Positions 1 through 5,809 of a DNA stretch of 6,144 nt are shown piece by piece. The notes under the pieces are model-generated. The model was not told the DNA's origin. It saw only the letters and a program-made list of their open reading frames with translations, and did no database searches. The stretch is from CAMBDR01 sp046597185 (GTDB lineage Bacteria > Pseudomonadota > Gammaproteobacteria > Burkholderiales > Burkholderiaceae_D), in assembly GCA_046597185.1 (NCBI GenBank), contig JBKJLF010000179.1, positions 1 to 6,144 of the forward strand, read 5' to 3'. How positions within the stretch are numbered: position 1 is the stretch's first letter; each line of letters opens with the position of its first letter. The translations under genes and the position numbers were made by a program.

Positions 1-723
1 TGCCAGCGCTTTCCACGGCCCCCTGGGTGCTTCGCGTTGCAATCCAGCCAATACCTGCAAGGGTAAATAACTCGGATTAAGTTTCCAACCGCCTGATTTT
101 AATGCAAAACCTTGCGGTCCCGGCAATAAGACCGGGCCAATCTCAGGAACATGGATGATTAATTCCTTTTCAATTCGCGCCTGTAGCAATTCTGCAATAC
201 TGCGCAGTTTATTATCTTGCCAGATATGTGCTGCCTGGTAAAGAGTGTAGCTTAACCATAGGTCGGCATCGCTGGCGGCGTTGGCGTCCAGCACGCCCCA
301 ACTGCCGTCACTTTTCTTGCCCCAATGCCAGGCCATCAGGCGGGCGGTGAGGTCGCCGCCAGCCAGATTGGCGCGCGCCCAGTCCAAAACACGCTCAAAA
401 CTTTGGCGGTCGTTGGCTACCAGGGCAAAGAATAGGGCATAAGCCTGACCTTCGGAGGTGGAATGGTTGTCGGCATTAAAATCGATGACGCGGCCATCGG
501 CCTGGATGAATTTATCGCGAAAGGCGACCCAGGCGGGCCAGGAGGTGGGCCAAGTACAAGCAGCTTGCGGCTTGGGTTTGGTGTCGGAAGATGCGGCGGG
601 AGTGGCGCTGGCGCTGGTGCTAGCGGCGGCCGGCTTGTTTGATGCATTGCTCACCCCCGGCTGCGAGGCGCAAGCGGCCAGCAGTGGCGGCATGAATGCG
701 ATGAATTGACGGCGGGTAGGCAT
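1..723 (-). CDS. bcsZ: Periplasmic/lipoprotein GH8 endoglucanase BcsZ, partial (C-terminus beyond left edge)
   Basis: The reverse strand is open from ATG at 723 to base 1, giving 241 residues without a stop. From residue 56 (CTWP) the protein follows the BcsZ family of GH8 beta-1,4-glucanases, which trim cellulose made by the BcsA/BcsB synthase in the periplasm. Seen: STSEGQAYALFFAL at 88-101, where E91 matches the catalytic acid of the family; VAND at 102-105; AWHWGKK at 131-137; LDANAASDADLW at 145-156; and NPSYLP around 216-221. The catalytic aspartate base should lie beyond the edge, since the usual length is about 370 residues. Residues 1-18 read as a leader with a twin-arginine motif (TRRQFI, 3-8) and a lipobox (LAAC, cysteine 18), followed by an Ala/Ser/Pro/Lys-rich linker at about 22-55. 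No clear Shine-Dalgarno precedes the ATG. The family assignment is very secure; the lipoprotein export route is inferred. Confidence 0.95.
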   Translation of the reverse strand, partial: MPTRRQFIAFMPPLLAACASQPGVSNASNKPAAASTSASATPAASSDTKPKPQAACTWPTSWPAWVAFRDKFIQADGRVIDFNADNHSTSEGQAYALFFALVANDRQSFERVLDWARANLAGGDLTARLMAWHWGKKSDGSWGVLDANAASDADLWLSYTLYQAAHIWQDNKLRSIAELLQARIEKELIIHVPEIGPVLLPGPQGFALKSGGWKLNPSYLPLQVLAGLQREAPRGPWKALA

Positions 724-781
724 GATGGGTTGGCGTTCACAAAGGGCTTTGGCTATTGTACTCAGATTGGGGGGTGTGACG

Positions 782-810
782 AGTATATTTTTCTGAATTC
801 GTATTGCCAA
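782..810 (-). promoter_or_regulatory. Sigma70-type promoter for bcsZ
   Basis: On the minus strand, TTGGCA (805-810) is followed by a 17-nt spacer and TATACT (782-787). Each box matches five of six consensus positions at the ideal spacing. The predicted start near 775 leaves a leader of about 50 nt before the bcsZ ATG at 723. This is the best promoter match in the window. It indicates that bcsZ begins its own transcription unit and is not read from an upstream gene. Confidence 0.7.
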
Positions 811-876
811 TAGTTAAGCGTGATGCTGCAATTAAGCCAAACAGCCAAGTAAAATGTGATACATTTCTTGAGCGGG

Positions 877-891
877 AGTAAGTTTCTTACT
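877..891. repeat. Short inverted repeat in the divergent bcsZ/tpm promoter region
   Basis: AGTAAG and CTTACT form a perfect 6-bp inverted repeat around a TTT centre. It lies between the two divergent promoter candidates, and its last base is the first base of the proposed tpm -35 box. That position would suit an operator. Repeats this short also occur by chance, and no regulator can be named. Confidence 0.3.
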
Positions 892-919
892 GTACAGACG
901 ATTACCGTAAATTTATCAT
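891..919 (+). promoter_or_regulatory. Candidate promoter for tpm
   Basis: TGTACA (891-896, four of six consensus matches) is followed by a 17-nt spacer and TATCAT (914-919, five of six). Transcription would start near 926, giving a leader of about 145 nt before the tpm ATG. An overlapping CATAAT at 917-922 is an alternative -10 box. The -35 box is only fair, so the call is tentative. The rest of the 724-1071 gap is AT-rich and holds no credible gene. Confidence 0.35.
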
Positions 920-1071
920 AATGAAGTCTGTCTAATCATATTCAATTGAAAATTTTAGTATTTGGATGGCAGCATCGAGTGGTTTTTATGGGTGTTTCAA
1001 TTATCAAAGCCACGTGTCTGCCGATTTTTTGCCTCCGATCAGCGGACGCATAACAAGAAAGGATGGTTTAG

Positions 1072-1731
1072 ATGGAACCCGAATTTTGGTTTGAATCATG
1101 GAAAGTCGAAGGTGCTGCGACCAGTTTTCATCGCCCCGACATTCACCCCTTTGTGGAAAAACATTTGGATCCCGAGATGCTCAAAGGTAAGCGCGTTCTG
1201 GTGCCTTTGTGTGGTAAGACCAATGATATGACGTGGTTTCGTCAGCATGCGGATCATGTCATCGGGGTCGAACTGGTGGATAAAGCGATTCTGCAGTTTT
1301 TCGAGGAGCAAAATTTGCCCTATGAAAATTCGCGCAAAGATTTTTTTGAAGCCGAGCGTCTGACCATCATCCACAAAGACTTGTTTGAACTCACTTACGA
1401 AGATTTGGGTAAGGTCGATATTATCTATGATCGCGCATCGCTGATTGCCTTCCCGGAAAACATGCGAACCGAGTATATCCGCAAGCTCGATCAACTGTCC
1501 CACATCGGCACGCAAACCCTGTTGATCACGCTGGAATATGCGCCCATTTTGCCGACCCCGCCGTTTAGCCTGAACGAAGCGGATATCAATCGTTATTACG
1601 GTGAAAACCATAGCGTCGAGCATGTCGAAGCGGTCAACCGCCCGGAGCATCGGATGAAGCAAAAATTGAATCTGGACTATTTCATCGAAAATGCCTATCT
1701 GATAACCAAGCTCAATCATGCGGATGGTTGA
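1072..1731 (+). CDS. tpm: Thiopurine S-methyltransferase family protein
   Basis: The 219-residue product has the usual length of bacterial TPMTs, which are cytosolic SAM-dependent methyltransferases. The N-terminal EFW...W signature is at residues 4-10. The SAM-binding core RVLVPLCGKTNDMTW is at 41-55, followed by VIGVEL at 63-68, whose glutamate normally contacts the SAM ribose. The family segment YDRASLIAFPENMR is at 119-132 and the PPFSLNEADI loop at 163-172. Thiopurines are drug substrates; studied bacterial members methylate selenium and tellurium oxyanions, so metalloid detoxification is a family-based inference. The start is supported by AAAGGA at 1058-1063, eight bases before the ATG. 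The gene ends with tandem stops (TGATGA, 1729-1734). It stands alone, divergent from bcsZ and 279 bp before the next gene. The true substrate cannot be read from the sequence. Confidence 0.92.
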   Translation: MEPEFWFESWKVEGAATSFHRPDIHPFVEKHLDPEMLKGKRVLVPLCGKTNDMTWFRQHADHVIGVELVDKAILQFFEEQNLPYENSRKDFFEAERLTIIHKDLFELTYEDLGKVDIIYDRASLIAFPENMRTEYIRKLDQLSHIGTQTLLITLEYAPILPTPPFSLNEADINRYYGENHSVEHVEAVNRPEHRMKQKLNLDYFIENAYLITKLNHADG

Positions 1732-1861
1732 TGATTGATGTTTGACGAAGGTAGAAAAATGAAACGACATGAATGAAACCACATGCTCTGCATTAAGATG
1801 TCGTAAGAAAACCCTTCGTTAAACCATTCGTTGTGGCAGCCCAAGCCATGTTAGTATCACC

Positions 1862-1892
1862 AGCCTGTCAGCAAGCTAAAGGTTGACAGGCT
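1862..1892 (+). other. 11-bp stem-loop upstream of the M1 peptidase gene
   Basis: AGCCTGTCAGC (1862-1872) pairs with GTTGACAGGCT (1882-1892), including one G-U pair, around a 9-nt loop. No T-run follows, so it is not a standard intrinsic terminator for tpm. It could be a Rho-independent relic, an operator or a leader structure. The 3' arm contains a perfect TTGACA (1883-1888), but 15-18 nt downstream there is only a poor -10 (CATTTG or neighbours). Another weak option is an extended -10, TGTTAGTAT, at 1849-1857, which would start transcription at the hairpin. The promoter of the downstream operon is therefore unresolved. The rest of 1732-2000 shows nothing recognisable. Confidence 0.5.
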
Positions 1893-2000
1893 AGGGCTTA
1901 CCGCTCATTTGTGGCCGATAATTGCCTGGCATTGAAACCGCCACGCAGCCATCGGCCCGGCGTTGCCTCCACCATTGGCAGCGTTTTCTTAACAAATTAC

Positions 2001-2005
2001 AGGAG
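2001..2005 (+). promoter_or_regulatory. Ribosome binding site fixing the M1 peptidase start at 2011
   Basis: AGGAG at 2001-2005 lies five bases before ATG 2011, an ideal arrangement. An in-frame GTG at 2005 overlaps the Shine-Dalgarno itself and has none of its own. The ATG is therefore chosen, giving 740 residues instead of 742. Confidence 0.85.
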
Positions 2006-2010
2006 TGTTC

Positions 2011-4233
2011 ATGTCGCGCATTTCACAAGCTTTGAAGGGAACAGCAATTGTGGCCCTGGTGGCAGCCGCAATTTTATTCCAAACCGATTTATTGGCCAGC
2101 TCAGAAGCCAAACTGCCGCAATCAACCCTACCCGTGCTGGCCTTTGATGATATCCCTCTCGCCAGCCCACATGCCGCTGCGGTAACGGTGCCAAGCGCAG
2201 CCAATGCTTGGGGCGGCGCACGTACTGGCAAGGAAAGCACCTTGTCGGATCGGGTCGTCAATTACCAGATTACGGCCACACTTGACCCGGTTAAACATAC
2301 CGTTGACGGGCAGCAAAAGCTGACTTGGCGCAACCGCAGCCAGCGACAAGTGCGCAGTGTTTATATGCATCTGTATCTGAATGCGTTTGAAGGATCGTAT
2401 AGTACTTTTTACACCGAAAAGCGCCACTGGAATCTGGGTTTTCGCACCGAAGTCGATTCGACCGACGGTGAATGGGGTCATATCGAATTACGTCAGGTGA
2501 CACAGGGCGGTGCCAAAGTACCCTGGCGTTTTGTCCATACCGATGGTGGCCCTGCCACCGATCACACCGTGGTGCGCCTGGATTTACCCACGCCCGTGGC
2601 AGCCGGTGCCAGCACGACTTTGGATATCAGCTTCCATGATCAATTGCCGCGCGTGGTAGCGCGTACCGGCTATTTTGGCAGTTTTCATTTGGTCGGCCAA
2701 TGGTTCCCGAAAATCGCGGTACTCGAATTGCCCGGTGAGCGCGGTGCCACCACTGAGCGCTGGAATGCGCATGAAATGCATATGCACAGCGAGTTTTATG
2801 CCGATTATGGTTCTTACGATGTGCGCCTGACCGTACCTAAAGGCTATACCGTTGGTGCAACTGGCGAAGAGCAGGGCGCGCCGCAAGAAAAAGATGGCAT
2901 GCTCACGCACCACTATGTGCAGGACGATGTACACGATTTTGCCTGGACTGCCGACAATCGTACCGCCAAAGTGTTGGAAGGTGAAACCAACGAACCGGGT
3001 GTACCCAGGGTAAAAATCAAAGTCTTGTCGCCACCGGAATACGCCCATACTGCGGCAGCCGTCATGAAGGCGACCAAAGATTCGATTGCCTTTTTCTCAA
3101 AAACACTCGGCCCCTACCCGCATCGCACCGTCACGGCAGTGATTCCACCCTTCAATGCCGCAGAAGCGGGCGGCATGGAATACCCGACCTTTTTTACCGT
3201 CGATGCCAACAAACATCTCGACCCCGGCACCTTCAACGAATATGGTCTCGATTTTGTCACGATCCATGAATTTGGCCATGATTATTTTTACGGTATTTTA
3301 GGCTCGAACGAATTTGAAGAACCGATGCTTGATGAAGGCTTGAATCAATATTGGGATAACCGCATGCTGAGCCAGCGTGGCCAGGATATGCATCTGGCCA
3401 ATCGATTGACCAAAGCCATGGGTTTGGGCGTTAAGGGCGACAGTTTTGCCGTTAACCGTTTATTTTCGGCGGTGACTGAGCCTTTTGATCCGATCGGACA
3501 AAATTCATGGGATCGCAGTTCCACTGGCGGTTTTGGCACTGTCTATTCGCGCACCTCTACCCTGATGCGTGACCTCGAAGCGCGCCTGACCAGGCCCGTG
3601 ATGGATCGCGCCTTCAAGCAATATTATGCGACCTGGAAATTCCGCCACCCCAGTATTGCCGATTTGCGTGAAGCCCTGGCGCAATCCTCGGGCCAGCGCG
3701 CCATCGTGGAACAGGCGTTTGCGCAAAATGTGTATCAGGTCAATAAAATCGATGATCGAATCGCCAAATTTACCAGCGAAGAAGAAGCGCCGCAGCCCGG
3801 CTCGCGTGAAGTGAATGGCAAATGGGTAGAGCAAACCGAAGATCAACTGGAAAAGCAGATCGATGCCGAGCATGAACGCTGGAAAAAAAGTCACCCCAAG
3901 GCCAAGCCGGGTTTCGGCCCCTACCCGTGGCGCACGGTGGTGCTGCTCAAGCGTTATGGTGCCAGCGTACCGCAAACCGTGGTGGTGAAATTTGCCGATG
4001 GCAGCCAGGAAAAAGTGCTGTGGGATAACGATGAAAAGTGGCAGCGTTTGGTTTGGCTGAAACCGACTCGTGCGGTATCGGTCGAGATTGACCCGGAACG
4101 GTTGCATTATTTGGATGCGAACAAGCTCGACGACAGTCGTACCATCAAAGCCAATCTGAAGCCATCCCGCCGTTGGGGCAGTGAAGTATCGGTATTGGCC
4201 CAAGCCCTTATTGCATTATTGGTGAACCTATGA
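2011..4233 (+). CDS. Exported M1-family zinc metallopeptidase
   Basis: The product is 740 residues with a Sec-type signal: a basic start, then a hydrophobic core at about 11-29. Residues about 45-260 are the beta-rich N-terminal M1 domain. The gluzincin catalytic core follows. HEFGH at 419-423 and, after exactly 18 residues, E442 form the zinc site HExxH-18-E. GGMEY at 387-391 stands for the exopeptidase GxMEN motif, with tyrosine in place of asparagine. Y512 in TVYSRT fits the transition-state tyrosine. All expected catalytic residues are present, so the enzyme should be active, most simply as a periplasmic aminopeptidase. The C-terminal part carries a charged, helix-prone stretch at about 605-640, a small beta-rich region, and a hydrophobic end (about 726-740) that may touch or anchor in the membrane. 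The stop overlaps the next gene by 4 bp. Its substrate is unknown. Confidence 0.93.
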   Translation: MSRISQALKGTAIVALVAAAILFQTDLLASSEAKLPQSTLPVLAFDDIPLASPHAAAVTVPSAANAWGGARTGKESTLSDRVVNYQITATLDPVKHTVDGQQKLTWRNRSQRQVRSVYMHLYLNAFEGSYSTFYTEKRHWNLGFRTEVDSTDGEWGHIELRQVTQGGAKVPWRFVHTDGGPATDHTVVRLDLPTPVAAGASTTLDISFHDQLPRVVARTGYFGSFHLVGQWFPKIAVLELPGERGATTERWNAHEMHMHSEFYADYGSYDVRLTVPKGYTVGATGEEQGAPQEKDGMLTHHYVQDDVHDFAWTADNRTAKVLEGETNEPGVPRVKIKVLSPPEYAHTAAAVMKATKDSIAFFSKTLGPYPHRTVTAVIPPFNAAEAGGMEYPTFFTVDANKHLDPGTFNEYGLDFVTIHEFGHDYFYGILGSNEFEEPMLDEGLNQYWDNRMLSQRGQDMHLANRLTKAMGLGVKGDSFAVNRLFSAVTEPFDPIGQNSWDRSSTGGFGTVYSRTSTLMRDLEARLTRPVMDRAFKQYYATWKFRHPSIADLREALAQSSGQRAIVEQAFAQNVYQVNKIDDRIAKFTSEEEAPQPGSREVNGKWVEQTEDQLEKQIDAEHERWKKSHPKAKPGFGPYPWRTVVLLKRYGASVPQTVVVKFADGSQEKVLWDNDEKWQRLVWLKPTRAVSVEIDPERLHYLDANKLDDSRTIKANLKPSRRWGSEVSVLAQALIALLVNL

Positions 4234-5117
4234 AAAAACAAAAAACGCCCGTTGCCGTCGGTTCGCTGGTGTTTGCCTGCCGTCACGCCCTGCAATGGCG
4301 CTTGCTCTTGTTGTGGGCATTATTTTTAATTCTGCCCACCCTCATTTTTACCCTGCCATTTTGGATGCTGATGCATGCCACCTTTGATTATTCGGTGTAT
4401 GCCGATCAAATTGCGGCGCAGTTTGATGTGACTGCCATTGGCGACTTTATGGGTGTATTGCAACAAAAAGGCAATGTTTTGACGCTGGCCGGAGGAGGAG
4501 CCGCTTTGTGTACTTTACTACTCTCACCCTTGCTGACAGGGATGGCGATTACCGCTTTACGCGCCGAAAAGGCCGCTGGCTTTACCGCCTTGATTGTTGG
4601 CGGCGTGGGCGAATACGGGCGCATGTTGCGCTTGCTGTTGTTGGGTTTGATTCCGCTTGGTCTGGCGGGCGCAGCAGCAGCGGGGCTGTTTAAGGTGATG
4701 CATAAATATTCTGATAAATTGATACTCGAATCCGAGGCCGACGCGGCCCTTTATGTCTGTTTGGCCGTGGCCTTGTTATTGCTGGCCATCGCCCACGCCA
4801 GCGTAGACGCCGGACGTGCCCAGTTTGCGCTGGATACGCGCCGCCGCTCGGGGTGGAAGGCATGGTGGGGCGGCGTCAAAATGGTATTCACCCGGCCCTT
4901 GATGACGATGGCTTATTATCTAAGCATCAGCTTGCTGGGGTTTGCGTTGGTGGCTGGCCTGATTTGGTTGCGCATTAACGTACCGCACGTCAATATGGTT
5001 GGATTTTTGTTTGCGCTGCTTATTATGCAATTGATGATGGCGGTGGTGGCGTGGATGCGCAATGCGCGCTTGTTTGCCTTGGTTGCCGTTGCGCGTGCGC
5101 AACAAAACATAGATTGA
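4230..5117 (+). CDS. Multi-pass inner-membrane protein of unknown function, coupled to the M1 peptidase
   Basis: I do not recognise this 295-residue family. The sequence shows about six hydrophobic segments, at roughly 25-48, 83-108, 133-155, 171-192, 226-247 and 256-278. Basic clusters lie at the N-terminus (MKKQK) and at about 204-210 (RRRSGWK). By the positive-inside rule both would be cytoplasmic, with the 49-82 loop outside. There is no nucleotide-binding, protease or other catalytic motif. The start ATG at 4230 overlaps the upstream TGA as ATGA, and GGTGA at 4221-4225 inside the upstream gene can serve as its ribosome site, so translational coupling is likely. The overlap implies joint function with the exported M1 peptidase, perhaps as its membrane partner or as a permease-like unit whose product it handles. 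That role is inference only. Confidence 0.85.
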   Translation: MKKQKTPVAVGSLVFACRHALQWRLLLLWALFLILPTLIFTLPFWMLMHATFDYSVYADQIAAQFDVTAIGDFMGVLQQKGNVLTLAGGGAALCTLLLSPLLTGMAITALRAEKAAGFTALIVGGVGEYGRMLRLLLLGLIPLGLAGAAAAGLFKVMHKYSDKLILESEADAALYVCLAVALLLLAIAHASVDAGRAQFALDTRRRSGWKAWWGGVKMVFTRPLMTMAYYLSISLLGFALVAGLIWLRINVPHVNMVGFLFALLIMQLMMAVVAWMRNARLFALVAVARAQQNID

Positions 5118-5136
5118 TTTATGTACTCAAAAATTG

Positions 5137-5186
5137 TGTCACCACAGTGACATCGCTGCTAAAAGCAGGAAATGTAGCTGTGGTGA
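5137..5186 (+). other. Nested and mutually exclusive stem-loops after the peptidase operon
   Basis: Twenty bases after the membrane-protein stop, TGTCAC (5137-5142) and GTGACA (5147-5152) form a 6-bp hairpin with a 4-nt loop. TCACCACAG (5139-5147) can instead pair perfectly with CTGTGGTGA (5178-5186), enclosing a small CTGCT-AAA-AGCAG hairpin (5156-5168). The first hairpin and the outer 9-bp stem share bases and cannot form together. No T-run follows, so intrinsic termination is not indicated. It may be a 3'-end stabilising or Rho-related structure, or an operator for the next gene. Confidence 0.45.
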
Positions 5187-5221
5187 ACTATTACTATTTC
5201 CGTCAATGTTGTCCAGCGTTA

Positions 5222-5250
5222 TTCCCATGCGCGGTGTTAGGTGCTATCAT
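5222..5250 (+). promoter_or_regulatory. Extended -10 promoter for the small HTH gene
   Basis: TTCCCA (5222-5227, four of six consensus matches) is separated by 17 nt from TATCAT (5245-5250, five of six). A TG one base before the -10 gives the extended form TGCTATCAT. Transcription from about 5257 would give a leader of about 134 nt before the ATG at 5391. Confidence 0.45.
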
Positions 5251-5308
5251 TCGTAAATAATCTGGTAAAGAATTTCATTAATTTCTTCCTTGCCATGATT
5301 TAAACTTA

Positions 5309-5333
5309 TCAAGATCCCTGCAAGATTGAAGAT
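5309..5333 (+). repeat. Direct repeats ahead of the HTH gene, possible operator
   Basis: CAAGAT occurs at 5310-5315 and 5321-5326, exactly 11 bp apart and so on the same helix face. A close variant GAAGAT follows at 5328-5333. They lie between the proposed promoter and the start codon. Binding by the HTH protein itself (autoregulation) is possible but not shown, and AT-rich hexamers repeat easily by chance. Confidence 0.25.
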
Positions 5334-5390
5334 ATTTTTTCTAACTTTGGCGGCATTCCGAATGTTGCAACCAGCATGGAGTATAAAACA

Positions 5391-5714
5391 ATGAACCTGC
5401 GGCAGAAACGAATGGAAATGAGAGAAGCCATGGAGCGCGCCCGTTTGGCCGAGCCTCCAAGCTTTGTTCCAAACAAGTTGCTCGATACATTAATTCAACG
5501 TATGCAACTTAAGAACGATGCACAACTGAGTCGAAAGCTGGGTGTACCGCCGCCGGTGGTCAGCCAAATGCGTCATCGCAAACTGGCGGTAGGAGCCACC
5601 ATGTTGCTGCGCATGCATGAAGAATCGGGTTTGAGTATCGCTGAACTGAAAGAACTATTGGCTGATGCAACGGGTGCCAGTAACGGCGATAACCGGATGT
5701 CAGTGGCGGCGTAA
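5391..5714 (+). CDS. Small helix-turn-helix (Cro/C1-like) protein
   Basis: From ATG 5391 the product has 107 residues. This start is preferred because GGAG (5378-5381) lies nine bases before it. The in-frame ATG at 5376 has no Shine-Dalgarno and would add only MEYKT. Residues 1-20 form a highly charged, probably helical segment. Residues about 28-66 resemble a XRE-type DNA-binding fold: DAQLSRKLGV (43-52) as the first helix, PPPVVSQMRHRKL (53-65) as turn and recognition helix. A helical region follows (LLRMHEESGLSIAELKELL, 72-90), then a short polar tail. There is no effector or oligomerisation domain that I recognise. A role as a compact DNA-binding regulator is inferred from the fold; the target is unknown. 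It is a single-gene unit with its own promoter and terminator, convergent with the ComM-type gene. Confidence 0.8.
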   Translation: MNLRQKRMEMREAMERARLAEPPSFVPNKLLDTLIQRMQLKNDAQLSRKLGVPPPVVSQMRHRKLAVGATMLLRMHEESGLSIAELKELLADATGASNGDNRMSVAA

Positions 5715-5745
5715 GCGTAGAATGCTTGGCTTGCGGACTAGAGAG

Positions 5746-5780
5746 CGCTAAAACCAGTTTGTTCTGGTTTTAGCGTTTTT
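5746..5780 (+). terminator. Strong intrinsic terminator of the HTH gene
   Basis: CGCTAAAACCAG (5746-5757) and CTGGTTTTAGCG (5764-5775) form a perfect 12-bp stem with a TTTGTT loop, followed by TTTTT (5776-5780), G and a further TTT. It begins 31 bases after the HTH stop codon. In the opposite direction the stem is not followed by a T-run, so it is a poor terminator for the convergent ComM-type gene, though the hairpin may still protect that mRNA's end. Confidence 0.92.
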
Positions 5781-5788
5781 GTTTGTGC

Positions 5789-5809
5789 TGAGAATAAATG
5801 TGAGAATAA
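5789..5809. repeat. 9-bp direct repeat at the comM stop codon
   Basis: TGAGAATAA occurs at 5789-5797 and 5801-5809 with a 12-bp period, ending one base before the three bases that encode the convergent gene's TAA stop. It looks like a small local duplication. No function is evident. Confidence 0.4.

Noticed and set aside
458..709. An 83-codon plus-strand open frame
   Set aside because: It is antisense to the leader, linker and N-terminal catalytic region of bcsZ, which matches its family residue by residue.
962..1231. An 89-codon plus-strand open frame beginning before tpm
   Set aside because: It runs into tpm in another frame; its overlapping part is a frame-shifted reading of tpm, and its start lacks a ribosome site.
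1096..1782. A 228-codon open frame on the minus strand
   Set aside because: It lies antisense to tpm, which has family motifs along its whole length and a good ribosome site. The antisense translation shows no recognisable domain.
2005..2010. GTG at 2005 as the peptidase start
   Set aside because: It is part of the Shine-Dalgarno AGGAG that serves ATG 2011, so the GTG itself has no ribosome site.
3505..4203. A 232-codon minus-strand open frame
   Set aside because: It is entirely antisense to the C-terminal third of the M1 peptidase gene and is explained by codon bias in that gene.
5051..5260. A 69-codon plus-strand open frame across the gap after the membrane protein
   Set aside because: It begins inside the membrane-protein gene in another frame, has no ribosome site and ends in the proposed HTH promoter region; no family resemblance.
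5746..5775. The terminator hairpin as a bidirectional terminator or a transposon end
   Set aside because: Only the plus direction has a T-run after the stem, and there is no transposase, matching distant repeat or target duplication around it.
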